Assembly (NCBI GenBank): GCA_011522845.1
Contig: WTIF01000292.1
Coordinates: forward strand, 1-35,125
Length of the DNA stretch: 35,125 nt
Direction of reading: 5' to 3'
From: Deltaproteobacteria bacterium
GTDB lineage: Bacteria > SAR324 > NAC60-12
Below the pieces are notes generated by a model. It was not told the DNA's origin. It did no database searches and saw only the letters and a list, made by a program, of their open reading frames with translations. Shown piece after piece: positions 15,938 to 26,606 of the stretch (its first letter is position 1; each line of letters begins with the position of its first letter). The position numbers were made by a program, and so were the translations under genes.

Positions 15938-16189
15938 ATGCTGAACCCGACCCAAAAAGACATTCAGGAGTTGCAGAAAGAATTTGAAGACGATGCTCGG
16001 GAACGAGCAAAGGAAATTGCTCTGAGTGAGAAGTTAGACAATGAACTGCTGAAAAAGAGAGAGGCTGGTGAGATTGGTGTGAGTCATGGCACCGACAATT
16101 ATGTCAGCTTTTTGATGATTGGCCTTGCTCTATTTGTTTCGTTAATCCTGTTACTAACGACCTTTGGCACTCCTCACATCTGGTTCTAA
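15938..16189 (+). CDS. Small tail-anchored protein, unknown function
   Basis: The 83-residue protein has a charged, helical N-terminal half (residues 5-43, rich in Glu/Lys/Arg) and a single hydrophobic segment at about 54-76, leaving a very short C-terminal end. This is a tail-anchor or single-pass arrangement. The ATG at 15938 is preferred over an upstream GTG at 15899, because GGAG sits 5 nt before it and the upstream extension looks non-coding. It is followed after 19 bp by a lipoprotein ORF and then the MTA/SAH nucleosidase. No family recognised. Confidence 0.75.
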   Translation: MLNPTQKDIQELQKEFEDDARERAKEIALSEKLDNELLKKREAGEIGVSHGTDNYVSFLMIGLALFVSLILLLTTFGTPHIWF

Positions 16190-16208
16190 CAGATTGAACC
16201 GGATAGAG

Positions 16209-16334
16209 ATGCTTGGTCGGCAGACGCTGCTTGTGTCTCTCATCGTCCTGTTATTGTCATCTTGCCATAGTGGGCGATTCTACGACTGGTGTGTTAAGCG
16301 CGATTTTCCGAGGGTTTGTGAAAAGTATTTCTGA
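16209..16334 (+). CDS. 41-residue small lipoprotein
   Basis: The ORF runs from ATG to TGA and has a lipoprotein signal: R4 near the N-terminus, a hydrophobic core (LLVSLIVLLL) and the lipobox LSSC with C19 as the lipidated residue. The mature part would be only 23 residues, with two further cysteines (C28 and C37, eight residues apart) that could form a disulfide in the periplasm. GGA lies 5 nt before the ATG, and the gene sits between two same-strand genes with 19 bp and 9 bp gaps. It is too short for most gene finders. Function unknown. Confidence 0.6.
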   Translation: MLGRQTLLVSLIVLLLSSCHSGRFYDWCVKRDFPRVCEKYF

Positions 16335-16343
16335 GTGATTTGA

Positions 16344-17036
16344 ATGCGTATTGGGATCCTCTGCGCAATTCCTGAAGAGTTGCGACATTTCTCTCCAAGC
16401 TCACTGCCTGCGGCTCGATTAGGGGGGAGAGATTATTTTCAAGGGAAGAATGGTTCCCACGAACTGACACTTGTTGAATCTGGTATTGGTAAGGTCAACT
16501 CCGCCGTGGCCTCGACTGTCCTGATTCAGCACTTCAGCTGTGAACTACTGATCTTTTCTGGGGTTGCTGGTGGTTTGGATCCAAGCCTACAGATTGGGGA
16601 TCTGGTGATTGCAGAGGAATTATGGCAGCACGACTACGGAACGATCATTGACCAAGAGTTGATTGCGCATCGAGCTGGTACTTTGCCCATGGGAATTCCG
16701 AAGGAGAATCCACCTTTCAGACTGGACGAGGAACTGAAGGCCAAGATCCAGCAAGCTTATCCTGATGCTCGCTTTGGCAGGATCCTCTCAGGAGATACTT
16801 TTCTCAATTGTAAGGAAACCCGCCAGCAACTCTTCGAAAAATTCCAAGCGCAGGCGATAGAAATGGAAGGCGCAGCTATCGCGCAGGTTGCGGAACAATT
16901 CGGTGTTCGATGTATGATCGTCCGAAGTTTGAGCGATCTTTCTGGAGAAGAGAGTATGGAAGACTTCCCCACCTTTCTGAAAGAGGCTGCTGCCAGGAGT
17001 TACCGAGTCGTGAACGCGATCCTCGGAGTTCTGTAA
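16344..17036 (+). CDS. mtnN: 5'-methylthioadenosine/S-adenosylhomocysteine nucleosidase
   Basis: The enzyme cleaves MTA and SAH to adenine plus the thioribose sugar, recycling SAM by-products and removing methyltransferase inhibitors. The 230-residue sequence has the N-terminal IGILCAIPEE (E11/E12), VAGGLDPSLQIGDLV, the EMEG motif with E173/E175 and the catalytic SLSD with D198. All match the PNP/MTAN fold. It starts 9 bp after the lipoprotein ORF and is followed by the aminotransferase after 33 bp. A futalosine-hydrolase role (menaquinone pathway) is possible for this family, but no pathway partners are visible. Confidence 0.92.
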   Translation: MRIGILCAIPEELRHFSPSSLPAARLGGRDYFQGKNGSHELTLVESGIGKVNSAVASTVLIQHFSCELLIFSGVAGGLDPSLQIGDLVIAEELWQHDYGTIIDQELIAHRAGTLPMGIPKENPPFRLDEELKAKIQQAYPDARFGRILSGDTFLNCKETRQQLFEKFQAQAIEMEGAAIAQVAEQFGVRCMIVRSLSDLSGEESMEDFPTFLKEAAARSYRVVNAILGVL

Positions 17037-17069
17037 GCTCTCTCAAGTTACACCCCAAGAGATTTACTC

Positions 17070-18209
17070 ATGTCCTTACCGAATCATCTTGATTCGATTA
17101 CTAGTTTTCTGGCGATGGAGGTCTTTGGACGCGCCCAGGAACTGGAAAAACAGGGACACAGCATTCTCCATCTAGAATTCGGAGAGCCGGACGTTTCACC
17201 ACCTCCGGTGGTTGGTCGGCGTCTCCAACAGGTTGCTAATCAACACCTTGGTTACACCAATACCTGCGGGATTGCGGAGTTGCGTGAGGCTGTTGCTCAG
17301 CGGCACACCCGGCTTTACCAAACCCCAGTACGACCTGAGCAGGTGTTGATCTCGAATGGGACCTCCCCACTACTGTTCTTAGCTCTCCGTTTGATTGCCC
17401 CACCTGGTAGCGACATCTTACTCACCGATCCGGGTTACGCTTGTTATGACAACCTGATCTTGATGGCAGGGCTAAACCCAGTAAGAGTACCCTTGCATCT
17501 TGAAGATGGATTCCAGTTGAAGCCAGAAGTGGTTCAGCAGTGCCTCACGAAAAATACCAGGGCGATTTTACTGAACTCCCCCATGAATCCCACGGGAACA
17601 GTCCTAGACGAAGTTTCCATGCGTGCGATTGCAGAGCTGGGCTTGCCAGTTATCTCAGATGAAATCTACCTGGATCTCAGCTACGACGCAGCACCACTTT
17701 CGTATTTACGATTCTCAGAGAATGCCTTGATCCTTCATGGTCTTTCAAAATCCTACGGGATGACAGGCTGGCGAATGGGATACTTGATTCTACCCGACGA
17801 ATGGATGCCGACGGCAATCCGGATGCACCAAAACCTGATGATTTCAGCGAATACCTTGATGCAGGAAGTGGCACTGGCTGTGCTGCAGGATGATGGGGGA
17901 GCACTAGAGAGAAATCAGCAGGAATTTCGGCAGCGTCGAGATATGTTTCTGCAAACACTTCGCGACCATGGGCTGGACCCAGGCTATGATCCAAGCGGAG
18001 CATTCTACGTGTTCTTCCGCTATCGGAAAGCGATACCATCGCTAGAGATGGCAATGCAGATTCTGGAAAAAACTGGTGTCGCTTTAACTCCTGGCAGTGA
18101 TTTTGGCCCTGGAGGCGAAGGATTTTTGCGCTTTAGCTATGCCAATGATCCCAGTGTGCTAGCAGAAGCTGTGAAACGCCTGGCTCAGAGTGGGTTGCTG
18201 AGCGCATAG
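17070..18209 (+). CDS. Class I/II PLP-dependent aminotransferase
   Basis: The 379-residue enzyme has the type I aminotransferase fold. Visible features are YTNTCGIAELREA in the N-terminal region, NSPMNPTG at 169-176 (substrate/PLP asparagine), SDEIY at 196-200, and the Schiff-base lysine K227 in GLSKSYGMTGWRMGY. RFSYAND near the C-terminus fits the carboxylate-binding arginine. Substrate cannot be told; the sequence is closest in style to aspartate/aromatic aminotransferases of the AspC-like subgroup. It probably shares a transcript with mtnN, which would fit methionine salvage (last-step transamination), but this is speculative. Confidence 0.9.
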   Translation: MSLPNHLDSITSFLAMEVFGRAQELEKQGHSILHLEFGEPDVSPPPVVGRRLQQVANQHLGYTNTCGIAELREAVAQRHTRLYQTPVRPEQVLISNGTSPLLFLALRLIAPPGSDILLTDPGYACYDNLILMAGLNPVRVPLHLEDGFQLKPEVVQQCLTKNTRAILLNSPMNPTGTVLDEVSMRAIAELGLPVISDEIYLDLSYDAAPLSYLRFSENALILHGLSKSYGMTGWRMGYLILPDEWMPTAIRMHQNLMISANTLMQEVALAVLQDDGGALERNQQEFRQRRDMFLQTLRDHGLDPGYDPSGAFYVFFRYRKAIPSLEMAMQILEKTGVALTPGSDFGPGGEGFLRFSYANDPSVLAEAVKRLAQSGLLSA

Positions 18210-18274
18210 CTCAAGGCAAGGGGAAAGTGCAGGAACCAAAATTCGTCAACTCTGAATATCTCGAGTACGTGAAA

Positions 18275-19678
18275 TCAAGCGGGGACGAGTTTTCCAGGGT
18301 TGAAGAGGTTCAATGGATCTAGAGCTTGCTTGATCTGTCGCATCATCTCTACAGATTCTCCGTGTTCGGCGCGCATGTAGTGAATCTTACCTATCCCGAC
18401 ACCATGCTCACCGGTGCAAGTCCCTCCCATTTTCAAAGCCCGCTCAATCAAACGATCATTCAACTGCTGAAATTGCTTCAAATCTTCTGCCTCGTTGGCT
18501 GGATCGATCAAGAAGAGTAGATGAAAATTCCCATCTCCCACATGACCAACAATGGGTACCGTAAGGTTTGATGCGTCGATGTCTGCCCGAGTTTCTAAAA
18601 TACACTCTGCTAGTCGAGAAATGGGGACACAAACATCGGTAGGCCAACCCTTACAGCCCGGTTTGAGAGCCATCGCTGCATAGTAGGCATCATGTCGAGC
18701 ATCCCAGAGTTTCTCTCGTTCGGCTTCATCAGTGGCCCACCGGAAGCTTCCCCCACCATTTTTACCAGCAAGTTCTCCGACCAATTGCGACTGTTCCTCC
18801 ACCCAGCGTTGTGTTCCGTTGAACTCAAAGAAAAGGGTGGGCTGTTTTGGATAGTCAAGGTTGGAATACTGATTCAGGGCATCCATCTGAACCTCATCCA
18901 GTAGCTCTACACGTGCGACGGGTAGCCCGGATTGCATCACAGAGATAACCGTGTTGACTGCCCCAGCGAGAGTTTCAAAAGAGCAGACAGCTGCAGAGAT
19001 TGCTTCTGGAATTCCGTGCAGGCGTAGCTGGATCTCTGTAATGATGCCCAGCGTGCCTTCAGAGCCTACCAACAGGCGCGTCAGATCGTAGCCTGCGGAA
19101 GACTTTCGGGAACGCGTGCCGGTTTTCAGAATTCTTCCTTCAGCGTTGATCACCGTCAGACCCAGTACATTTTCACGCATGGTTCCATAGCGGACCGCAT
19201 TGGTGCCGGAAGCCCGAGTTGCCGTCATTCCACCAATGGAAGCGTCTGCGCCAGGATCAATTGGAAAGAACAGATTCGCTGATCGTAGGTGCTCGTTAAG
19301 TTGTTTGCGGGTTACTCCTGCTTGTACCCGACAGTCGAGATCATTTTCGTTGACTTCGAGTACTTGATTCATTCTTGAAAGATCGAGGCTAATCCCTCCA
19401 TGAAGTGCCGCGATGTGTCCTTCCAGAGATGTCCCTGAACCAAAGGGGATGATCGGAATCCGATGCCGCACACAACTCTTGACGATCTCAGCAATTTCCT
19501 CGTTACTTGCCACGAAAGCGACAGCATCAGGTGGATGAACTTCGTGGAAGGAGGCATCTTTCCCATGTAACTGGAGTACATCACTTGCTGTAGAGATGCG
19601 ATCGCCCAGTAGTGCCTTTAATTCTGATAAACACTGCTCAAGGTCTGTGGCTTGCGGCTTTTGTTGTGGGAGACTCAT
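18275..19678 (-). CDS. FAD-linked D-lactate/glycolate dehydrogenase (GlcD/LDHD type)
   Basis: The protein (467 residues) oxidises a 2-hydroxy acid to a 2-oxo acid using FAD. The FAD-binding domain is seen in PFGSGTSLEGH, PGADASIGGMTATRASGTNAVRYG and LLVGSEGTLGIITEI. The C-terminal cap has the substrate motif TCTGEHGVGIGK. The ATG at 19678 is chosen because GGAG lies 8 nt upstream; the longer GTG start at 19732 would run into the lpd-like gene. The gap to that gene is 46 bp on the same strand. D-lactate is the likely substrate by resemblance to LDHD/Dld2-type enzymes, but glycolate cannot be excluded. No iron-sulfur partner (GlcF) is visible. Confidence 0.9.
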   Translation of the reverse strand: MSLPQQKPQATDLEQCLSELKALLGDRISTASDVLQLHGKDASFHEVHPPDAVAFVASNEEIAEIVKSCVRHRIPIIPFGSGTSLEGHIAALHGGISLDLSRMNQVLEVNENDLDCRVQAGVTRKQLNEHLRSANLFFPIDPGADASIGGMTATRASGTNAVRYGTMRENVLGLTVINAEGRILKTGTRSRKSSAGYDLTRLLVGSEGTLGIITEIQLRLHGIPEAISAAVCSFETLAGAVNTVISVMQSGLPVARVELLDEVQMDALNQYSNLDYPKQPTLFFEFNGTQRWVEEQSQLVGELAGKNGGGSFRWATDEAEREKLWDARHDAYYAAMALKPGCKGWPTDVCVPISRLAECILETRADIDASNLTVPIVGHVGDGNFHLLFLIDPANEAEDLKQFQQLNDRLIERALKMGGTCTGEHGVGIGKIHYMRAEHGESVEMMRQIKQALDPLNLFNPGKLVPA

Positions 19679-19724
19679 GTGGGTTCTCCAGAGTGAGTTT
19701 ATTGCAGAAAGCTGGATTGTCCGT

Positions 19725-21221
19725 TTATTCACTTTTCTTCAGCGGCCACACCAATTCTTCGTAGTTTCCGTTCCGCCATGCTCTTAGTCGTAGATACTCA
19801 CGGAAAACATCAGGTTTGTAAATCGACTTGCCCAGCAACATCCGCACACATTCCTGTATGCCTTCGATAATCGAAGGATGAGGGTGTATCAGCTCAGCTA
19901 ATTCCCCAATTCCTTTTTGCATGGAGATCAGTAGGGCTACAGCCTGGATAGCGCTGGAAGCATGTTCTCCAATGGCACGCATCCCAAGAATGCGCATCTC
20001 CTCGTCATCTGTTACCACAATCTTGAAAAAGCCTTCGCTGTGGCGCATTGCGATTGCGCGTGGGATACAACGGTAATCGAAGGAGGCCACTCGGAAGGGT
20101 GCCCCTGCTTTACGAGCCTGTGCTTCGTTCATTCCCACTCCAGCAACCTCTGGAGCGAGGAACATAATGGTAGAGATGTTCTCGTAGATCAGGGGTCGGC
20201 TGGGTGGACCAAAGATTTTTTCCACAGCATGTCTGCCTTCGAGTTCCCCTACGTTGACAAGGGCGATATCCGCCGTCATGTCTCCTACAGCGTAGATGTT
20301 GGACAGGTTTGTGGAAGTGTCTTCATCATCAATGCAACCAGCTCGATCTAGCCTGACTCCCAATTCGCGGGCTCCGGTGTTTTCAATGTTGGGTACTCTG
20401 CCAATGGAGATCAATGCTCGTTCAACTTGATGAGTTTCTTCACCTTGCGGAGTTCCAATAACGTACTCAACTTCGCCTTTTACAATCTTCATGGAGAGTA
20501 GAGAGGATTGTCGATGGATCGTCACCCCACTTTTTTCAAGATTACGCTCTATAATTTTGGTCAGGTCCTCATCTTCAAAGGGGAGAATACGTTCATCTCG
20601 GGCAATCAAGCGGACATCGGTGTTCCCAAAATTCGAGAAAATACTGGCGAACTCACAGCCGATCACCCCAGCCCCAACAATGATCAGACTCTTTGGGAAG
20701 GAACGCAGACCACTCATGCCGTCACTAGTCATGATGATGCGCTCGTCTACATCCACATTAGGTAGCATCCGAGGACGGCTCCCAGTAGCGATGATGGTGT
20801 AGTCGGATCTCACTACGTAGGGCTCAAACTCACCTCGCATCTCAATCTTGTTTGGAGTGAGTAACCGGCCACTTCCCTTGACAAAACGGAAGTTTTCTCC
20901 ATCACGATGAACGATTTGTCGTAAGTGCTCTTCCAACTGAGCGGAGCGTTCGTAGACGGCATTGTCAACCTCTTCCAAGATGTTGCCAAAGGGGATCTGA
21001 GGCATTTTCATTCCGTAGCCGTCCAACTTATGACGCATGGAGGCAATTTCCTTGGAGAGTTCCCAAAACGTCTTGGAAGAAAGCGCTCCGTTGTAGACTC
21101 CGGCACCTCCCAATCGGCTTCTCTCCACGAGAATGACTTTCTTACCAAAATCAACGGCACGCATTGCGGCAGCATAGCCCGAAGGTCCTCCTCCTAGTAC
21201 GCACAAGTCGTAATTTTCCAT
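19725..21221 (-). CDS. Dihydrolipoamide-dehydrogenase-like flavoprotein lacking the redox disulfide
   Basis: The 498-residue protein has the full pyridine-nucleotide-disulfide oxidoreductase layout: FAD motif GGGPSGYAAAMRA (10-22), NAD(P) motif GAGVIGCEFASIF, IYAVGD with the FAD aspartate, and the dimerisation domain. At the position of the usual redox motif (GGTCLNVGCIPSK) it reads GGAGVYNGALSSK, so both cysteines are replaced (G41, A46). The C-terminal HPHPSIIE keeps the His and Glu that normally serve the disulfide. It therefore cannot act as a classical lipoamide dehydrogenase. A quinone reductase or transhydrogenase-like role, as in some cysteine-lacking Lpd relatives, is possible. Cotranscription with the FAD hydroxy-acid dehydrogenase is likely. 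Confidence 0.88.
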   Translation of the reverse strand: MENYDLCVLGGGPSGYAAAMRAVDFGKKVILVERSRLGGAGVYNGALSSKTFWELSKEIASMRHKLDGYGMKMPQIPFGNILEEVDNAVYERSAQLEEHLRQIVHRDGENFRFVKGSGRLLTPNKIEMRGEFEPYVVRSDYTIIATGSRPRMLPNVDVDERIIMTSDGMSGLRSFPKSLIIVGAGVIGCEFASIFSNFGNTDVRLIARDERILPFEDEDLTKIIERNLEKSGVTIHRQSSLLSMKIVKGEVEYVIGTPQGEETHQVERALISIGRVPNIENTGARELGVRLDRAGCIDDEDTSTNLSNIYAVGDMTADIALVNVGELEGRHAVEKIFGPPSRPLIYENISTIMFLAPEVAGVGMNEAQARKAGAPFRVASFDYRCIPRAIAMRHSEGFFKIVVTDDEEMRILGMRAIGEHASSAIQAVALLISMQKGIGELAELIHPHPSIIEGIQECVRMLLGKSIYKPDVFREYLRLRAWRNGNYEELVWPLKKSE

Positions 21222-21273
21222 CCCTTTCTCCTTTGCCGATATTGATCAGTTTCTACTGACTTTACGAAGTGAA

Positions 21274-22530
21274 TTAATCCAGTTCCTGTGTGGTACGTAG
21301 CAGGTCTGTGTAGCGTTCTGCGCGACGGATCAGCTGAGCTTGTCCGTTTTTAACCAAAACTTCTGCTGGCCGTGGCCGAGAATTATATTGGGAACTCATG
21401 GAAAAACCGTAGGCTCCAGCATCAGCAATCACGAGGCAGTCCCCCAATGCAGTTTTGGGCAGGTCACGTTGGATGTTGCCTTGATCGATACTGAAAAAAT
21501 CTCCCGTTTCACAGACATTCCCCACCACAGCCACGGTCTCGAGTTCATCTTCCATTCGGGAGGCATTCCAGATCCTGTGATAGGAACCATACATGGTTGG
21601 ACGCACCAAATGATGAAAACCGGAATCAGTGCCAACAAATTGATATTCGGGAGTGTGCTTACGATTAGTAACGCTCAGCAGCAGAAATCCAGCTGGTCCC
21701 ACAAGATAGCGACCAGGCTCCAGCTTCATGGAGAGAGGGCGACCGTATTCCCTGCAGAATCTTTCAAATCTTTCGGTCATCTGTTGGCCTAGTGCAGTTA
21801 CATCCATTTCTTGTTGTTCAGGACGATAAGGAATGCCAAAGCCACCCCCAAAATCAATGAATTCCAGCTCAGCGAAGTGTTCTGCGAGCGCAAGGATCAT
21901 CTCCATCGCTTCTAGCATTGGCTCTGGTGCAAAAATACCAGTACCGATGTGAGACTGAATCCCAACGATGCGTAGGCTATGGCGCTGAGCCAGTTCCTGA
22001 GCCTGCTCCAGTTGATCATGGTAGATGCCAAACTTTGAGCGTGGTCCTCCAGTAATGCAGTGAGCATGATGCCCAGCACCGACTCCAGGATTAACCCGTA
22101 ATGAAATATTTTGTCCTGAATAGCGCTTCCCGAAGTGTTCCAGTGTCAACAAAGAGCCAATGTTGAGCGGAACTCCATTTTCTACACAGAAATCCAATTC
22201 TTCTGGAGCAGTGTTGTTGCCTGTGAACAAAATTTGTTCGGGCCTGTAACCGCAGTCGAGTGCCAGTTGCACTTCATAAGGAGAAACGGCATCAATCCAA
22301 GCACCTTCTTCTCTCAAAATCTTGAGGATTGAAGGGTTGGAGTTGGCCTTCATTGCGAAGTGTAACTGCAGTCTTTGCTGTTGATGTAATTCCTCAAAGC
22401 AGTTCAGCAGGCGGCGGCACTGATCCCGAAGGGAGTCCTCTTCATAGACATAGAGAGGAGAGCCAAAGTTGGTACGAAGGGCTTCCGCACTCAGTCCACC
22501 GAGGTGAAGTTGGTTGTTCTGAATCTCCAT
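21274..22530 (-). CDS. lysA: Diaminopimelate decarboxylase
   Basis: LysA converts meso-diaminopimelate to lysine, using PLP in a fold-type III barrel. The Schiff-base lysine is K61 in FAMKANSNP, the glycine phosphate-binding loop is FIDFGGGFGIPY, EPGRYLVGPAG follows, and the partner-subunit cysteine is C340 in NVCETGD. The length of 418 residues is normal. The upstream space (135 bp to the endonuclease-like gene on the same strand) shows no riboswitch that I can recognise. The ATG has no strong ribosome site. Confidence 0.95.
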   Translation of the reverse strand: MEIQNNQLHLGGLSAEALRTNFGSPLYVYEEDSLRDQCRRLLNCFEELHQQQRLQLHFAMKANSNPSILKILREEGAWIDAVSPYEVQLALDCGYRPEQILFTGNNTAPEELDFCVENGVPLNIGSLLTLEHFGKRYSGQNISLRVNPGVGAGHHAHCITGGPRSKFGIYHDQLEQAQELAQRHSLRIVGIQSHIGTGIFAPEPMLEAMEMILALAEHFAELEFIDFGGGFGIPYRPEQQEMDVTALGQQMTERFERFCREYGRPLSMKLEPGRYLVGPAGFLLLSVTNRKHTPEYQFVGTDSGFHHLVRPTMYGSYHRIWNASRMEDELETVAVVGNVCETGDFFSIDQGNIQRDLPKTALGDCLVIADAGAYGFSMSSQYNSRPRPAEVLVKNGQAQLIRRAERYTDLLRTTQELD

Positions 22531-22665
22531 GTTTTCTAAGAGGTACGAGGTGGTCAGGATTTTTGATACAAAGTCGGAGGGAATACACTGATTTTATGAA
22601 GAACTCCAGCATCTTGTCGATGTAGATCTGGGATTAGAAATTTCTATGTTGATGGAAATCGAAAC

Positions 22666-25022
<2,357 letters not shown>

Positions 25023-25131
25023 TTATGGGGAAAATGCTTGTTGTTTTGGGGCAATCCATTCATTCTAAAGTATTTTTCACAGTCAAAGACTTCCGTCGCC
25101 TGGCTTCTGCCCAACCTGCTTTCTCTTCCAA

Positions 25132-26301
25132 ATGGAATCCGAAAACGCCTCCCCTCTACTAGACTTTGTCGTCAACTATTTCACATTCTATTACGTCAGT
25201 CTGCTGCTTTTTTTAATTGCAGGGGTACTGATGCTCTGGCGCGCTTTCCGGCGTCGAAAAAGAACTCCAGGCAATCGACCAAAAACCCATCTAAGTTTTC
25301 GTTATCTCAACGACCGCTTCGACTCTGACGTAGATTCCCTTCAAAGAGAACTCCAGAAGCATCCATTTTTACCCAAGGCGGCACTTAAATTACTTCGTAA
25401 GGCACAGAAGAAAGAAGGCAAGAGTGAGGAACAAGAGACAAAGTCAGATTCCCAAACCACCCTGGAAAAAATCAAGGAGCAACTGGATAGCGGACTGAGT
25501 ACGGAAGAGGTGATTGGGAAACACTCCAATCGAGTTTATGTTCTTTCCTTCACCGGCAACATAATGGCCAGCGCTGTTGAACAACTGCGCGAAGAAATAT
25601 CATTCCTACTGCAGATTGCCCTCCCTTCTGACGAAATTGTAGTCCGATTGACTAGTCCTGGTGGAGCGGTTGCCCAGTATGGCTATGCCAGTTCGCAGCT
25701 GTTACGATTGCGTCAAGCTGGCTTAAATTGCACAGTCTGCGTAGACACTGTCGCAGCTAGCGGTGGCTATATGATGGCAGCTGCGGCTCAAAAAATCATT
25801 GCAGCTCCTTTCGCTTTTCTTGGTTCGATTGGTGTGGTGGCGAGTGTGCCAAATTTTCATCGTGTCCTTCAGCGTAATGAAATTGACTACTATCTCTTCA
25901 CAGCAGGAGAGTACAAGCGTACAGTGACCCCCTTCGCTGAAGTGACCGAGGAAGCACGTGAAAAATTTCAAGCGGATCTGTCTGCGATTCACCAAGCCTT
26001 CAAGGATCATGTCACACAATATCGAGAAGGCTTGGATATTGAGCAAGTAGCAACCGGCGAATATTGGTTGGCGTCCAAAGCCTTGGAACTGAAATTAGTG
26101 GATGAACTGTTGACGAGTGACGACTATCTACACAGCAAGATGGAAGAGGGCTTTGATGTGATTGAGATTCGGACTGTTGAAGAGCGTAAGCCACTAGAGC
26201 GATTGCTACAGCAGGGTGCTCAACTCTTTCAACGTGTTCTGCAGTCTCGCCTCCCCCTGCCGGATTCCCAACCTCTGGATGTTCGTGAATACTACCGCTG
26301 A
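25132..26301 (+). CDS. sohB: SohB-like inner-membrane S49 protease
   Basis: The 389-residue protein has an N-terminal membrane helix (about 17-37), a charged Lys/Glu-rich linker (about 40-130) and the SppA/SohB serine protease domain. The catalytic dyad is S210 in [11 protein letters not shown] and K262 in [14 protein letters not shown] at 174-181 forms the oxyanion-region loop. The long N-terminal linker (SohB_N-like) and single short domain fit SohB rather than SppA. The role is degradation of membrane or signal peptides by family inference. The ATG has no clear Shine-Dalgarno site. Confidence 0.9.
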   Translation: MESENASPLLDFVVNYFTFYYVSLLLFLIAGVLMLWRAFRRRKRTPGNRPKTHLSFRYLNDRFDSDVDSLQRELQKHPFLPKAALKLLRKAQKKEGKSEEQETKSDSQTTLEKIKEQLDSGLSTEEVIGKHSNRVYVLSFTGNIMASAVEQLREEISFLLQIALPSDEIVVRLTSPGGAVAQYGYASSQLLRLRQAGLNCTVCVDTVAASGGYMMAAAAQKIIAAPFAFLGSIGVVASVPNFHRVLQRNEIDYYLFTAGEYKRTVTPFAEVTEEAREKFQADLSAIHQAFKDHVTQYREGLDIEQVATGEYWLASKALELKLVDELLTSDDYLHSKMEEGFDVIEIRTVEERKPLERLLQQGAQLFQRVLQSRLPLPDSQPLDVREYYR

Positions 26302-26309
26302 GTTCATCG

Positions 26310-26567
26310 ATGCGTCGCGTTGTGTATAATTGGAAGGGAGGGGTTGGTAAGTCTACTATTGCCTGCAATCTCGCAGCAATTGCCACCCAGGAAGGAAAGC
26401 AAGTTTTGCTGGTGGATCTGGATCCACAAGGCAACTCCACACACTACCTGCTGGGCTACACTAGATCCTCTTTGATTGCATCAGAGCGTTGTTTGATTTC
26501 TTTCGATTGTGACGCTTTCTCGCGTCAGGCACTGTATACCCTGTTGCTCCAATCGAAAGAAGTCTAG
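26310..26567 (+). pseudogene. Truncated, internally deleted ParA-family ATPase
   Basis: The 85-codon ORF opens like a chromosomal ParA-family protein: [13 protein letters not shown] (deviant Walker A, 5-16) and [16 protein letters not shown] (switch I, 34-49). From residue 50 it continues with [27 protein letters not shown]. In full-length relatives this matches a segment far downstream, after the Walker B LDTPP motif. About 70-75 residues therefore appear to be missing in frame at the junction near base 26457. The rest of the protein (about 100 residues) is lost after residue 80. Without Walker B it should not be a working ATPase. It sits in the 305 bp between sohB and pheT. An expressed mini-protein cannot be ruled out. 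Confidence 0.75.
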
Positions 26568-26606
26568 TCTCACAATTCATTCACTCAACCTGACTACCAA
26601 GAGAAT

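Noticed and set aside
19679-19732. GTG-initiated N-terminal extension of the FAD hydroxy-acid dehydrogenase
   Set aside because: It would overlap the preceding gene, and GGAG before the ATG at 19678 marks the better start.
22531-22665. Possible lysine riboswitch before lysA
   Set aside because: At 135 bp the space is too short for a lysine riboswitch and no characteristic helices are visible.
25026-25165. Short plus-strand ORF in the tgt-sohB divergent space
   Set aside because: No ribosome site and it runs into sohB in another frame.
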